A DNA stretch of 64,000 nt from assembly GCF_001999985.1 (NCBI RefSeq), contig NZ_CP019645.1, forward strand, positions 992,001-1,056,000, read 5' to 3'. Below, piece by piece: positions 32,084 to 42,250 of the stretch (the stretch's first letter is position 1; every line of letters begins with the position of its first letter). This DNA comes from Helicobacter bilis. Its GTDB lineage: Bacteria; Campylobacterota; Campylobacteria; Campylobacterales; Helicobacteraceae. The notes under the pieces are model-generated. The model saw nothing but the letters and a program-made list of their open reading frames with translations. It was not told where the DNA came from and did no database searches. Position numbers and translations under genes: made by a program.

Positions 32084-33832
32084 ATGACTGATGATAAGCA
32101 AACACAATCCCTTAATTTACGCAAAGATTTTAAACTTGTTTATAAACGATTTGGACCCTATGTAAAGCGGCACAAATGGCAGTATTTTATGGTGCTTGTT
32201 GGCATGGTGCTTGCTGCGCTTGGATCTGGTGGCAGTGCGTATGTGATACAACCTTTAATTGATGATGTGTTTAAAGATAAAAATGAAGCAATGCTTTATA
32301 TCATGCCTTTGGTTCTTATTACAATATTTTTTATTAAAGGGCTTGGGATTTATATGCAGGGCTATTATCTCTCCTATATTAACGCTAATGTTGAAAATCT
32401 AGTAAGACAAAAGGTAATGAAGCGAGTTTTGGGGTTTGAGCTTGATTTCTTTAATCGTATGCGTAGCGGTGAGATTCTAGCGCGTATTAGTGATATTTCT
32501 GTGGTGTCGTATTTTGCTACGGGTTATCTTATGAATTTTTTAAGCACGATATTAACGATTATTGCATATAGTGCGGTTATTGTATATAATGGCTCGTTTT
32601 TAGCCTTGCTTGCATTAATGATTATGCCTTTATCTATTATCCCCATTCGTTTCATTGCAAAAAAGCTAAGATCTCTTGCGAATCAAAGCTTTCAAACAAG
32701 TGTTAATATGAATTCAAGGGTATTTGAGATTATTAATAATATAGAGATTATTAAGGCAAGTAATGGGGAAAAACTAGAGTTTAAACAATATAAAGATTAT
32801 AGTAATGAGATGTTTCGTTTAGGACGGAAATCAACAAGAGTAGGACTACTCACTTCACCGCTTATGGAGCTTTTTGGCTCAATAGGCATGGCGATTGTCA
32901 TTATCATAGGTGGGCTAGAAGTATTGCGGGATAATATGAGTGCTGGGCAGTTTTTCTCACTTATGGCGGCTATGTTTTTACTCTATAAGCCATTAAAGGG
33001 ATTAAACGGAAGCTTTGCAGGGGTGCAACCAGCTCTTGTGGCAAATGAGAGATTATCAGACATTATTGATAGGGAGTCAAAAATTATTGATGGCAAAGAG
33101 ATTCTAAAAGCCCCTATAGAATCCATTGAGGCACAAAACATTACGCTGAAATATGATGATTTTACTGCGATCAATAATCTCTCTTTAGAGTTTAAGAGAA
33201 ATACAACAACGGCTATTGTTGGCAAAAGTGGTAGCGGAAAAAGCTCTTTAATGAGTCTTTTACTGCGACTTTATGAGCCAAATGAGGGCAAGATTCTCAT
33301 TAATAATTATGATTTAAAAGATCTTTCACAAGAGAGTTTGCGTAAAAATATATCTATTGTAACACAAAGAATTTTTATATTCCATGGAAGTATTGCTAGT
33401 AATGTTGCCTATGGCATGGAAATCGATGAAGAAAAAGTGATTGATGCGCTAAAAAAAGCACAGGCGTATGAGTTTGTATCACAACTTGATGATGGTATAG
33501 AAACTATCCTTGATGAGTTTGGGACAAATTTAAGCGGTGGTCAGAGACAGAGAATAGCTATCGCAAGGGCAATTTATAAGAATCCAGATATTTTAATACT
33601 TGATGAAGCCACAAGCGCCCTTGACGAAGAAACAGAAGAATCTATTAAAGATGCACTTGCTACATTGCAAAAAGATAAAATTTTAATCGTTGTAGCACAC
33701 AGACCAAGCACCATTGAGTTAGCTCAAAGAGTCGTGCAAATGAGTGAGGGCAAGATTCTAAACATTTGGACACAGCAAGAATATCAAGAAGAGAGAAAGA
33801 AGGGACGAGTAAAAGATGAGGATCTTGCGTAG
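32084..33832 (+). CDS. msbA: MsbA-type lipid A/LPS core flippase (ABC transporter)
   Basis: This 582-residue half-transporter has six membrane segments (about 30-320) and an ATPase domain with Walker A GKSGSGKSS (about 381-389), signature LSGGQRQR, Walker B ILILDEATSALD and H-loop VVAHRPST. Length and layout match MsbA of Helicobacter (about 578). It flips lipid A-core across the inner membrane. It is divergent from the carbamoyltransferase operon, with a 198-base gap between. ABC exporters are alike, so the substrate is inferred from family and setting. Confidence 0.8.
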   Translation: MTDDKQTQSLNLRKDFKLVYKRFGPYVKRHKWQYFMVLVGMVLAALGSGGSAYVIQPLIDDVFKDKNEAMLYIMPLVLITIFFIKGLGIYMQGYYLSYINANVENLVRQKVMKRVLGFELDFFNRMRSGEILARISDISVVSYFATGYLMNFLSTILTIIAYSAVIVYNGSFLALLALMIMPLSIIPIRFIAKKLRSLANQSFQTSVNMNSRVFEIINNIEIIKASNGEKLEFKQYKDYSNEMFRLGRKSTRVGLLTSPLMELFGSIGMAIVIIIGGLEVLRDNMSAGQFFSLMAAMFLLYKPLKGLNGSFAGVQPALVANERLSDIIDRESKIIDGKEILKAPIESIEAQNITLKYDDFTAINNLSLEFKRNTTTAIVGKSGSGKSSLMSLLLRLYEPNEGKILINNYDLKDLSQESLRKNISIVTQRIFIFHGSIASNVAYGMEIDEEKVIDALKKAQAYEFVSQLDDGIETILDEFGTNLSGGQRQRIAIARAIYKNPDILILDEATSALDEETEESIKDALATLQKDKILIVVAHRPSTIELAQRVVQMSEGKILNIWTQQEYQEERKKGRVKDEDLA

Positions 33833-33863
33833 GCGTTTATTGCGTGAATGAGAGAGTTATTGT

Positions 33864-33907
33864 AAAACTATATGCGTTTAGTCAAGTTGCTTTAAGCATA
33901 TAGTTTT
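33864..33907 (+). terminator. 12-bp perfect inverted repeat after msbA
   Basis: AAAACTATATGC (33864-33875) pairs exactly with GCATATAGTTTT (33896-33907) around a 20-base loop, 32 bases after the msbA stop. AT-rich and without a long T tail. Probable terminator, otherwise a binding site. Confidence 0.45.
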
Positions 33908-34107
33908 GATTATTCTTGGCTTGACATGTAGAATCTAGTCTTACTATAAATGAATGCTGGTATTATTGCCGTTATAAGCATTATATGTTGATTTTGCAAA
34001 GATATTGAATATCATGTAGCAAGGTATTTCAATAGATTTGATAACTAACAATAAACCAAAATATCTATTTTTTACAAAAATTATGTTTAAAACTCATTAT
34101 ATTTCGT

Positions 34108-34113
34108 TATAAT
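34108..34113 (+). promoter_or_regulatory. -10 element upstream of the 34156 gene
   Basis: TATAAT sits 43 bases before the start codon, with T-rich DNA upstream. This is typical of vegetative promoters in this group. Confidence 0.5.
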
Positions 34114-34155
34114 GCCATTCATAATTTTTATTTTTTCTATGCCAAAGGAGAAGTT

Positions 34156-34599
34156 ATGATGGTTCTTAAGAAGTTGATGTTTGTTTCTATAGCAACAAGC
34201 GGGTTGCTTTTCGCATGTCCTAATATGGCTCACCATGAGCATGTTATCGGTGCTTCTGTTGCACCTAAAGGCGTTGTAAAAGAGCTTTATGCGACTGCAA
34301 ACTTAAAACAAAAAAGAGAAATTGCACAAATTGAGTTTGATACTCTCAAGGCAGTTAAAGCACAAACAGAGAAGTTCAAACAATACAGAGATGCGGTGGA
34401 ATTTGATGTTAAAAACTTGCGTTTAGACTTAGAAGAAGCACAAGCAAATAGAAATGTTTCTAAAGCTACTGAAATTCTTCATAGAATCACTAAAAAAGAA
34501 GAAGAGTTTAGAAAAAGCAAACAAGATGAACGCAATTTACGCTATCTACTTGAAGAAGATAAATTGAAAAAAATCAATGCGGTGCTTAAAGTAAAATAA
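34156..34599 (+). CDS. Exported small charged helical protein, function unknown
   Basis: This 147-residue protein has a signal peptide (LMFVSIATSGLLFA). Cys follows at the predicted cleavage site, so it may be a lipoprotein, although LFAC is an atypical lipobox. The mature part begins with a His-rich MAHHEH and is otherwise almost entirely charged helix (residues about 45-147), likely a coiled coil. The size and helical content recall CpxP/Spy-type periplasmic proteins, but I see no LTxxQ motif. GGAG precedes the ATG; a second ATG follows directly. Confidence 0.6.
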   Translation: MMVLKKLMFVSIATSGLLFACPNMAHHEHVIGASVAPKGVVKELYATANLKQKREIAQIEFDTLKAVKAQTEKFKQYRDAVEFDVKNLRLDLEEAQANRNVSKATEILHRITKKEEEFRKSKQDERNLRYLLEEDKLKKINAVLKVK

Positions 34600-34742
34600 C
34601 TTTAGCCATATTTGGACTATTGTGAAAATTTGGCTTCATGCTGGATTTTCGCTTAGTCTGCCTTTTGTGGCAATAAACTCTTATTATAGTCTCACTCTTA
34701 TTTCTTTTTTTTCACATTTTTTAGGGTATTTTCTTGTTGGGA

Positions 34743-35177
34743 ATGAATGTTTTCAAGTATGTTGTTTTAGTGTTTGCATTTTCATTGTTTTATGCACATA
34801 CTAAAATGACTTCATGTAAAACTATTATTGATGGTATTGTTATGCAAGGTTCATGCAAAGGAATATTAAGGCATGGCAAATTTGTGGGTTATTATCCAAG
34901 TGGCATACTTGCATGGGAAGTTCATTATAAAGATGACAAATTGCATGGAAGATTCAGTCATTTTTATCCAAATGGTAGCCCACATTTCACAGGTTTCTAC
35001 AAAGACGGGGTGTTGCATGGAGATTTTACGCAGTATGCAAGGGATAATACAGCTTTAAAGACGACTTTTAAAAAGGGAGTATTGCATAACTGGCTATATG
35101 TGATAACTGAAGGAAAAAAGATACAAGCATTGCAGTATTATTATGGCAAGCTAACAGCCCAAAAATATCTTAATTAA
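34743..35177 (+). CDS. Exported MORN-repeat protein, short
   Basis: This 144-residue protein has a signal peptide (FKYVVLVFAFSLFYA) and about four MORN_2-like units such as YYPSGILAWEVHYKDDKLHG and FYPNGSPHFTGFYKDG. It is related in design to the protein at 3749-4726. The open frame begins at TTG 34734, but the ATG at 34743 is the better start. It is followed after 10 bases by the BrkB-type gene. No function is known. Confidence 0.65.
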   Translation: MNVFKYVVLVFAFSLFYAHTKMTSCKTIIDGIVMQGSCKGILRHGKFVGYYPSGILAWEVHYKDDKLHGRFSHFYPNGSPHFTGFYKDGVLHGDFTQYARDNTALKTTFKKGVLHNWLYVITEGKKIQALQYYYGKLTAQKYLN

Positions 35178-35187
35178 AGGTTTATGT

Positions 35188-36231
35188 GTGCAAGATACAA
35201 AGATTCATACCACAACAAAATACACAGAATCTTTAGATACTTCTGCTAATACGATAGCAGAAGAAAGCACATCACAAAACGAGTTAATCTCTCAAGCATA
35301 CAATCCAAATAGCGAAACTTTAACAGAACAAACGCAAAAAAATAATCTCACACATGAAACACAAAACAATAAAACACAACAAGATGGCTATTTGCAAAAA
35401 CTACAACATTTTTATGCAAACATAACCAAGCATCGCTATTTTATCAGTGAAAAAATCTCATATTGTTGGCATGCTGTAACCGATAATGATAGAATCTTTC
35501 ATTATGCGGCTTCTTTAAGTTTTTATAGCATTTTTTCTATTATTCCTGCTTTTTTAATGTTTTTTTCTCTTTTTTCACTTTTTCCAAGCTTTCAAGATCA
35601 ATTACAGATTCTAAAACAATCTATCCTTGATAATATTTTGCCTGATAATGCCCATGAGTTTGCAAAAATCCTAGATAATTTTTTATCAAATGGCAAAGAG
35701 ATGGGCTTTGTAGGCTTTCTCATCTCGCTTATTAGCTCTTTTATATTCTTTAGGAATTTTGATGATGTTGCTGCACGCATTTTTGAGGCAAAAAAACGCG
35801 GTTATTTTGACTCTTTTATCATATACTGGCTTTTAGTTACGCTTATACCCATGTTTCTTGCTACTTCGATTTACTTTAACGCAGTGATTGTGGATATATA
35901 CTCTGATGCTGTGATTACAAAATATTATTCTTTTATACCTATGCTTGCTACTTGGATTGCATTTGCTATGCTTTTTCGTGTAGCAGCGAATAAGCCATTG
36001 CGATTTTTTGTGTTGATACTAGCGAGTTTGCTTGGTGCAATTGTGTGGTATGGTTTAAAAATCATATTTTTTTACTACATGAGTTATAATAAGTTTTATA
36101 GCAATATCTATGGCTCAGTCTCAATTATTATGTTTGCATTTTTATGGATTTATGTATCATGGCTTGTTGTGCTTTTTTCTATGCAGTTTTGTAAATGGCT
36201 CGATACAAAATATCCATGTAGTGAAAGCTAG
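35188..36231 (+). CDS. YihY/BrkB-family inner membrane protein
   Basis: This 347-residue protein has five or six membrane segments between residues about 105 and 335. Hallmarks are FHYAASLSFYSIFSIIPAF at the first one and the C-terminal GSVSIIMFAFLWIYVSWLVVLF-like block (split here in the description). The first 70 residues form an unusual hydrophilic extension rich in Thr, Gln, Asn and Ser. The GTG at 35188 has AAAGG at good spacing and no better ATG exists in frame. The family was once called ribonuclease BN. Its function is not settled. Confidence 0.8.
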   Translation: MQDTKIHTTTKYTESLDTSANTIAEESTSQNELISQAYNPNSETLTEQTQKNNLTHETQNNKTQQDGYLQKLQHFYANITKHRYFISEKISYCWHAVTDNDRIFHYAASLSFYSIFSIIPAFLMFFSLFSLFPSFQDQLQILKQSILDNILPDNAHEFAKILDNFLSNGKEMGFVGFLISLISSFIFFRNFDDVAARIFEAKKRGYFDSFIIYWLLVTLIPMFLATSIYFNAVIVDIYSDAVITKYYSFIPMLATWIAFAMLFRVAANKPLRFFVLILASLLGAIVWYGLKIIFFYYMSYNKFYSNIYGSVSIIMFAFLWIYVSWLVVLFSMQFCKWLDTKYPCSES

Positions 36232-36304
36232 ATTCCAAAGTAGCAAAAGATTAAAAATAAGATACATTTATTACCTATACTTTAAACAAGTTTAGATATA
36301 GAAT

Positions 36305-37354
36305 CTAAAACTTTATCAACATGCGGTAGTTTGCTAAAAAGACCGCACTACGCCAAAAGTTTGAAGGTATTCTCTCAAGCACATCAGCACTTTCTGCAAA
36401 GCCCGGTAGTGAGAGATATGAGAAAGGTATGCCAAGCCCTACTTCTACTCTATGTATATTATTAAAAGTGAGACTCATGCCAAGATTAAAGGAATAATCT
36501 ACTTGCAAGTTATAATTCCATATATATTTTGCAGGGTAATAATCGCCTTTTTGTGGGTGTGAAGCATAAGGGCGATAATACATAACACCGATATTTAGCC
36601 CCATGAATCCACCAATATAGTTTTTAAATGTTTTGTCAAATGGAAACTCAAACAGCACATCAGCACTCATAAAGGCTAACATATAAAAACTTTGTAAATT
36701 CCCATCACCACCATAGGGATTTTTCACAGGTGCAGTTGTGCCATTTTTTATATCATAGGTATAAATATCATTGAAAAATGAAGTAAAAAGTCCGCCATAA
36801 AGCCTTGTGCCTACATAATGATTGAAAAACTTTTGATAGCCACCACTACCACCATATACAAGCGGTGTAATACGAGTTATCACAAGATTGTTATCAATAT
36901 AGCCGCTTGTATAAATATCTAAAACCCCCATGCTTACACCAGCAAATAAACCGCTTTTTTTCAAGGCGTCATTATAGCTTTGTGTTAGGGCGTTAAATCG
37001 TTGTGCGCTTGTTTTGTCATCTACATAATGCCCATAAGGCACACTGACTTGAAAATCATCGCCAATTTGCTCTTTTAAACTCATTACTTCATAACGCAAG
37101 GATTGTAAATAACGCAACTTTTCTTCATAGCTTTTAGTAGGTTTTTGTATCTCTTTTTTTGGTTCTTCTTTTTTGACTTTTTTTGTTGAGTTAAGATTTA
37201 TGGTAGTAAAATTATTAACTTTATAATTACTTCGTTTATCGTCATTGACATGAATGCGTTTTTTTACATTTGTTTCGCTAGAATCTATCCCATAAAGATA
37301 TGGAATAAAGCACATAAATACTAGAATGCAAGATAAAGTTTTTAGAATACCCAT
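36305..37354 (-). CDS. Outer membrane beta-barrel protein, fourth of a tandem set
   Basis: This 349-residue protein has a signal peptide (LSCILVFMCFIPYLYG), a charged Lys/Glu-rich spacer (about 25-85) and then alternating strands rich in Gly, Tyr and Phe. It ends in Phe (MLIKF), as expected for barrel insertion. The start codon lies inside the last codons of the upstream gene (13-base overlap). It is similar in plan to the next three genes but diverged. It is the last gene of the set, and no terminator is obvious. Confidence 0.7.
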   Translation of the reverse strand: MGILKTLSCILVFMCFIPYLYGIDSSETNVKKRIHVNDDKRSNYKVNNFTTINLNSTKKVKKEEPKKEIQKPTKSYEEKLRYLQSLRYEVMSLKEQIGDDFQVSVPYGHYVDDKTSAQRFNALTQSYNDALKKSGLFAGVSMGVLDIYTSGYIDNNLVITRITPLVYGGSGGYQKFFNHYVGTRLYGGLFTSFFNDIYTYDIKNGTTAPVKNPYGGDGNLQSFYMLAFMSADVLFEFPFDKTFKNYIGGFMGLNIGVMYYRPYASHPQKGDYYPAKYIWNYNLQVDYSFNLGMSLTFNNIHRVEVGLGIPFSYLSLPGFAESADVLERIPSNFWRSAVFLANYRMLIKF

Positions 37355-38319
37355 GAGTAACTCACTATATAGCTAGGTTCAAAAGTCTCTGTTGTGCCAT
37401 TTGAGAGTGTTGTAAGTGGGGCTATAAAAATATGCTCAATCTCTACTCTATGGTGTTTTGCATAAGTCCAGCTCACACCTATGTTTAGATTCAAACTCAT
37501 ATTATGTGCGTTTGTCAAATGGTTATAAGTTTCTATGCTTTGATGTTTTTTTGAAAAGATATATCCCCCAACACCAAATCCCGCAAAAAAGCCAAAATAA
37601 TGCTCTTTAAAAAATACAGGAATATCATGCAATACGGCAAGTCTAAATCCATAGTAATTATAAAGCAAAAGTTCATTATTGTGCGTGTGATTTCCATAAA
37701 TATTAAATAGCTCTGCTTTTAAGCCCAAATGATTATAGAGATAACGCAAATAGCCAAGCTTTAGAATCCCACCAGCACTAGCCCTGCTTGCATCTATACC
37801 CAAAGCGTTTTTATTATGTATAAAGCCTAGCATTACACCAATGCCCGCATAATATCCACTCGCTTTAGAATCTATAAGCCAATTTCGCTTTTTCTTTTCT
37901 TTCTCGATGATTTGAGATCTTAGCATATAGGCTTCTTTCTCAAGCTCATGAATCTTAAAATCGATAAAATACTCATCTTGTGTCGTATCCATATTTTTTA
38001 GTTGTGAATAGTCATAGGTTGTAATCTTTGGTTTTATAGGCTTCATCGCATCATCAAATAGAGAATCTTTCTTGCTACTCTCTCTTTTTAGATAATTATG
38101 CGTTTTAGTGTAAGGTAATGAAAAATAGGGCAGGGGCAGTGAAGAATCAAGTATATTTGTCGTATCTTGTAAAAGCACATTAGGGATAAAGCTATCTTCT
38201 TTTTTTTGCTCCCTTTTTGTTGTATCTGTTTCTTTTGCATACATGCAAGCAGCAAATGTCAAAAACATAAGCAAATGAATAGCTTTTTTTATAGCATGTA
38301 TATATTTTTTAAAATACAT
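37342..38319 (-). CDS. Outer membrane beta-barrel protein, third of a tandem set
   Basis: This 325-residue protein has a signal peptide (KKAIHLLMFLTFAACMYA), a charged helical spacer (about 30-150) and a C-terminal barrel ending SYSWVF. AGIGVMLGF and FGFFAGFGVGGYIF are typical barrel turns. Its ATG overlaps the end of the upstream gene by 11 bases (ATGTATTTTAA), so translation is probably coupled. Confidence 0.7.
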   Translation of the reverse strand: MYFKKYIHAIKKAIHLLMFLTFAACMYAKETDTTKREQKKEDSFIPNVLLQDTTNILDSSLPLPYFSLPYTKTHNYLKRESSKKDSLFDDAMKPIKPKITTYDYSQLKNMDTTQDEYFIDFKIHELEKEAYMLRSQIIEKEKKKRNWLIDSKASGYYAGIGVMLGFIHNKNALGIDASRASAGGILKLGYLRYLYNHLGLKAELFNIYGNHTHNNELLLYNYYGFRLAVLHDIPVFFKEHYFGFFAGFGVGGYIFSKKHQSIETYNHLTNAHNMSLNLNIGVSWTYAKHHRVEIEHIFIAPLTTLSNGTTETFEPSYIVSYSWVF

Positions 38320-39223
38320 ATACCCATCCTAAACTTAGATTCATAGGCTTTGCAAAATCGCTTGAGAATATATCAACAGGATTCTGTGCTACGCCCTCAA
38401 GCTTTCTGGTAACATAGCTCCCATAATGATAAATAAAGGTTTTAAAGCTTAACTCAAGCTTATGTTTCTCATAAAATGAAATGTAGGTAAGAAGGGCAAC
38501 ATTTGAAGCAAAGCCATTCAGTTTATCCCAATACTTGTCACTATAAGCCATATAGCCCACACCAAAACCAGTTCCAACCCCAAACTTCATATCTTTAGAA
38601 ATGGGAATCTCATACATAACTTCTGCATTAACATTTGTCGCACTAAATGTGCTAGCTATAAAATCTGCGTAAGGATCGTTTTTTAGCGATGATAAAATAT
38701 TGCTTGCTACAAGTGTATCAAGGTAGATTTTAAGCCCAACCTGCTTACTTGATATGCCAAGAAAGTTTTGGAATCCAACCTTTAGATTTAAGGTCGGCAA
38801 AACATTTATATTGTCTGCTACCGCAGCTATTGTAGTGCCAAGTTGCACACCAAAAAATAGTTGAGTTTTATATTCACTAGATTCTAATTTCTTTCTAGCT
38901 TGTTCTCTTTCTGCTTTATTTTGTGCATCGCTAATACCAATTTGTAAATCTTCAATGGAATAGTTTTGTGGCTCTAGAGTATATATTTTCTCTCTTTCAT
39001 ACACCTCTCTTATAGAATCTTTTACATGCTGCATTCTGTCGATAGATTGCTTTATTCTTTCATTGTGTTTGTCTTCGACTTCATCAAACATATCTGTATG
39101 ATCTTCATCTAGCCGCATAGAATCTTCTGCATGCTTATCTTGTGCTACTTCACTTTCCTTTATATCATCTGCGTATATAAGGCTAGATAATAGAAAAAGA
39201 GATAAAAAGATTCTAAAAAACAT
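38309..39223 (-). CDS. Outer membrane beta-barrel protein, second of a tandem set
   Basis: The open frame runs to a TTG at 39235. The ATG at 39223 gives a clean signal peptide (MFFRIFLSLFLLSSLIYA) and an 11-base overlap with the upstream gene, matching the other junctions. The 304-residue protein has an acidic helical spacer and a barrel ending GWVYVF. FGVQLGTTIAAV and FGVGTGFGVGYMAY are strand-turn patterns shared with the neighbours. Confidence 0.7.
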   Translation of the reverse strand: MFFRIFLSLFLLSSLIYADDIKESEVAQDKHAEDSMRLDEDHTDMFDEVEDKHNERIKQSIDRMQHVKDSIREVYEREKIYTLEPQNYSIEDLQIGISDAQNKAEREQARKKLESSEYKTQLFFGVQLGTTIAAVADNINVLPTLNLKVGFQNFLGISSKQVGLKIYLDTLVASNILSSLKNDPYADFIASTFSATNVNAEVMYEIPISKDMKFGVGTGFGVGYMAYSDKYWDKLNGFASNVALLTYISFYEKHKLELSFKTFIYHYGSYVTRKLEGVAQNPVDIFSSDFAKPMNLSLGWVYVF

Positions 39224-40013
39224 AATCATATCCAATCATCATTGTATAGCCCAAAAAGCCTCTCTCTGTCCCTTGAGTGCTTCCAAAGTAGATTCCAGCT
39301 TTATGGTGAAGTTGTGGATAACGCACACTTATACCAAGATTTAGTCTATATGCTGCCTCATATTTATCACCATAAGGGCTTATGGCAAGTCCTGTAATCT
39401 TGCTTGAGCCAAGCCCAACACCAAGATTCATACTCCCAATAAAACCATGCAATTCCAAAAAATCCCACAGCATATCCGCATTAATCCCGGTAAAAAATAA
39501 TCCGCTTTTTCCAAGACTCACGCAAAAATCAATATAGATTTGATACCCAAAATGATTGATAGGCAACATTTTGCCTGTATATTTTTGATACCCAACGCGG
39601 AATCCAAATAGACTAAAGTTAGGGGCAGCTGACTTTGTATTTTGTGTGCCTATTATACCCGCATCAACAAAAAAGGGCAATGCTACATTAATATTAAAGC
39701 CATAAGCTGCACCGACAAAAAAGGCATTTTTAGCTTCAGCCCTATCCACATTTTCTATAATCTTTGCTATATCTTTATCATAAAACTTATTGCGAGAGCG
39801 AATGTATGGATAGTATTTAGAATCTAGATTAGGATAATCTATATTGTATGGATTGGCTTTATTTGTTTGAGATTCTATCTCTTTATCTGTATTATTTTCT
39901 ACCGCATACAGACAAAAAGACATGAGAAAGCACAGACAAATATATCTCCAAATATATTTTGTAAAATAGCAAAGATTAATAATATAAGTATGCTTTGTAA
40001 TATTTTCTCTCAC
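39213..40013 (-). CDS. Outer membrane beta-barrel protein, first of a tandem set
   Basis: This 266-residue protein has a signal peptide with a long N-region (YICLCFLMSFCLYA), a short charged spacer and a barrel ending IGYDYVF. FFVGAAYGFNINVALPF opens the barrel. It is first in a set of four same-strand genes that each overlap the next. No close Hop-type motif is visible. It may belong to a Helicobacter-specific family. Confidence 0.68.
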   Translation of the reverse strand: MRENITKHTYIINLCYFTKYIWRYICLCFLMSFCLYAVENNTDKEIESQTNKANPYNIDYPNLDSKYYPYIRSRNKFYDKDIAKIIENVDRAEAKNAFFVGAAYGFNINVALPFFVDAGIIGTQNTKSAAPNFSLFGFRVGYQKYTGKMLPINHFGYQIYIDFCVSLGKSGLFFTGINADMLWDFLELHGFIGSMNLGVGLGSSKITGLAISPYGDKYEAAYRLNLGISVRYPQLHHKAGIYFGSTQGTERGFLGYTMMIGYDYVF

Positions 40014-40680
40014 AATATAGCCTTATTTTTTATGTGATTATGATATGTTGTAGGAAAAATGAATTTGTGCAATAAAAATGAGTGATATTTCAAAGATTTT
40101 TTAGAAATATCGTTTTTAAAAGCGTATAGAATATAAAAAAACAAAAATGATAAAGAAGTATAAATTTGCATAAAGCCCCCACAGCACCCACAACAAACTA
40201 AAATGCTAATTTTAGCAAAAAAATGTGTAATAGCAAGAAAAAATGCCTAAGCAAATATTATTTATAATCCACTTAAACAAGATTCCATACTCAAACTTTC
40301 CATAATGCTACAATGTATTGAAAAGATTGAATAAGACCCCCAACCCAGCACAATATGAATAAAAATCTTAAAATCTATATCACTTGTTTTATGTCAATTG
40401 CATGAAGTCCTAGTCCAACAATCAACTAATGGGCTATATCGCAATACATGGAATCTTAAATAATATAAATCACGCGAAGCTATATTGTTAAAATACACAT
40501 TTTAGGGATATGCTACGGAGCAAGATATTGGGATATAAACACCCAAAGAGATACAGCAACACTTAGGAATCAATATGATATATTCTCAAATATCACATTT
40601 ATTGCAATACACACAAAATGTCAAATATACAATAAATTACACATTATTATAGAGCGATCATCACACGGCTAAAAGCAAGA
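40014..40680. other. Gene-free gap between the outer membrane protein set and rpmH
   Basis: These 667 bases are AT-rich with no open frame of useful length on either strand. I looked for rnpA, which usually follows rpmH, and for structured RNAs, and found neither. The promoter of the outer membrane protein set should lie at the left end. Confidence 0.5.
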
Positions 40681-40818
40681 TTACGCGACACTTAGTCGTT
40701 TTCTGCCTTTAGCTCGTCTTGCATTAATCACTCTTCGCCCATTCTTTGTTTTCATTCTTGTGCGAAAACCATGAGTTCTTTTTCTCGGTGTATTATGTGG
40801 TTGATATGTTCGTTTCAT
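40681..40818 (-). CDS. rpmH: Ribosomal protein L34
   Basis: This 45-residue, very basic protein has the L34 signature [18 protein letters not shown] and [18 protein letters not shown]. It is almost identical in plan to H. pylori L34. The usual neighbours rnpA, yidD and yidC are absent. The gene stands alone between a gene-free gap and eno. Confidence 0.97.
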   Translation of the reverse strand: MKRTYQPHNTPRKRTHGFRTRMKTKNGRRVINARRAKGRKRLSVA

Positions 40819-40975
40819 TATCTGCTACCTTTTTATAGAATTTTAATAAACAAAGCCTGCAATAATAGCATACTTTTGTTATTTTTGCAAGATTTAAAGC
40901 TTTTAGAATCCAGCCTATTTATTAGGCTTATTGCCCATACAAAACACTTTTTCAAAAAGTAATCTCATTGCAAAA

Positions 40976-42250
40976 TCACTTTGCAAACAAACTTTTTGCA
41001 TCATAACTTAAAAATTTATGTCCATGTCGTAATTCTAAAAGGCGATTGTATTTCGCATTTCTCTCACCTCTTGCAGGAGCACCTGTCTTTATTTCTCCCG
41101 CATTAACGGCAATGCTTAAATCCGCTATAAAAGAGTCTTCACTCTCGCCACTTCTATGGCTGATAATGGTTTTGTATCCACTTTTTTGAGCTAGTCTTAT
41201 GGCTTCCATTGTTTGTGTGATTGTGCCGATTTGATTTGGTTTTATAAGGATTGCATTTGCAATGTTTTTATTAATACCATCTTGTAATATCGCCGTGTTT
41301 GTTACAAATAAATCATCGCCTACAAGCTGGATTTTTTTACCAAGTCGCTCTGTCAAATACTCCCAACCATTCCAGTCATCTTCACTTAATCCATCTTCTA
41401 TGGATACAATGGGATATTTTTTTACTAGCTCTTCATAGTAAGCAACCAAGCCTTTAGAATCTAGCTTTTTATTCTCACCTTTTAAATTATAGATTCCATT
41501 CTCATAAAACTCACTGCTTGCAATATCAAGGGCTATGCTTATATCTTCCCCTGCTTTATATCCAGCCTTTTCAATAGCTTGAATGATATAGTTAATAGGC
41601 TCTTCATTATTTTTTAGATTCGGTGCAAAGCCGCCCTCATCACCCACACCCGTGCTTAAACCCTTATCGTTTAGAATCTGTTTTAGCGTATGATACACTT
41701 CCACACTTGCACGCAGCGCCCGTTTAAAGCAATCAAATCCAAGCGGCATAATCATATATTCTTGAAAATCCACATTGTTATCAGCATGACTTCCACCATT
41801 AATAATGTTTAACATAGGGGCGGGCAGTGTAGTCGCATTAATACCGCCAAGGTATCTAAAAAGCGGAATCTTTTGTGAATTTGCACTAGCCCTTGCTATC
41901 GCCATAGAAACGCCAAGTGTAGCATTTGCCCCAAGCTTTGAGTAGTTTTGTGTATTATCGATATTTTTTAGCATATAATCAATGCTTGTTTGCCTATATG
42001 CTTCCATGCCTACAATATCTCGTGCTATCTTTTCTGTTACATTCGCACATGCTTGTAGCACGCCTTTGCCTAAGAAACGCATATTATCCTTATCTCTAAG
42101 TTCTAATGCTTCCTTTTTTCCTGTGCTAGCTCCACTTGGGACAATCGCACTACCTACACTGCCATCACTCAAAACCGCCTTAACGCAAATTGTGGGATTA
42201 CCACGACTATCTAGCACTTCAAACGCATCAAGTTCTTTAATAATTGCCAT
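40976..42250 (-). CDS. eno: Enolase
   Basis: This 424-residue enzyme interconverts 2-phosphoglycerate and phosphoenolpyruvate. Signatures are [38 protein letters not shown], the Mg ligands in [14 protein letters not shown] and VGDDLFVTN, the catalytic Lys in LIKPNQIGT, and [15 protein letters not shown]. The length is as in H. pylori (426). Confidence 0.97.
   Translation of the reverse strand: MAIIKELDAFEVLDSRGNPTICVKAVLSDGSVGSAIVPSGASTGKKEALELRDKDNMRFLGKGVLQACANVTEKIARDIVGMEAYRQTSIDYMLKNIDNTQNYSKLGANATLGVSMAIARASANSQKIPLFRYLGGINATTLPAPMLNIINGGSHADNNVDFQEYMIMPLGFDCFKRALRASVEVYHTLKQILNDKGLSTGVGDEGGFAPNLKNNEEPINYIIQAIEKAGYKAGEDISIALDIASSEFYENGIYNLKGENKKLDSKGLVAYYEELVKKYPIVSIEDGLSEDDWNGWEYLTERLGKKIQLVGDDLFVTNTAILQDGINKNIANAILIKPNQIGTITQTMEAIRLAQKSGYKTIISHRSGESEDSFIADLSIAVNAGEIKTGAPARGERNAKYNRLLELRHGHKFLSYDAKSLFAK

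Noticed and set aside
40014-40680. rnpA, tmRNA or RNase P RNA in the gap beside rpmH
   Set aside because: No open frame of sufficient length and no recognisable conserved RNA core on either strand.
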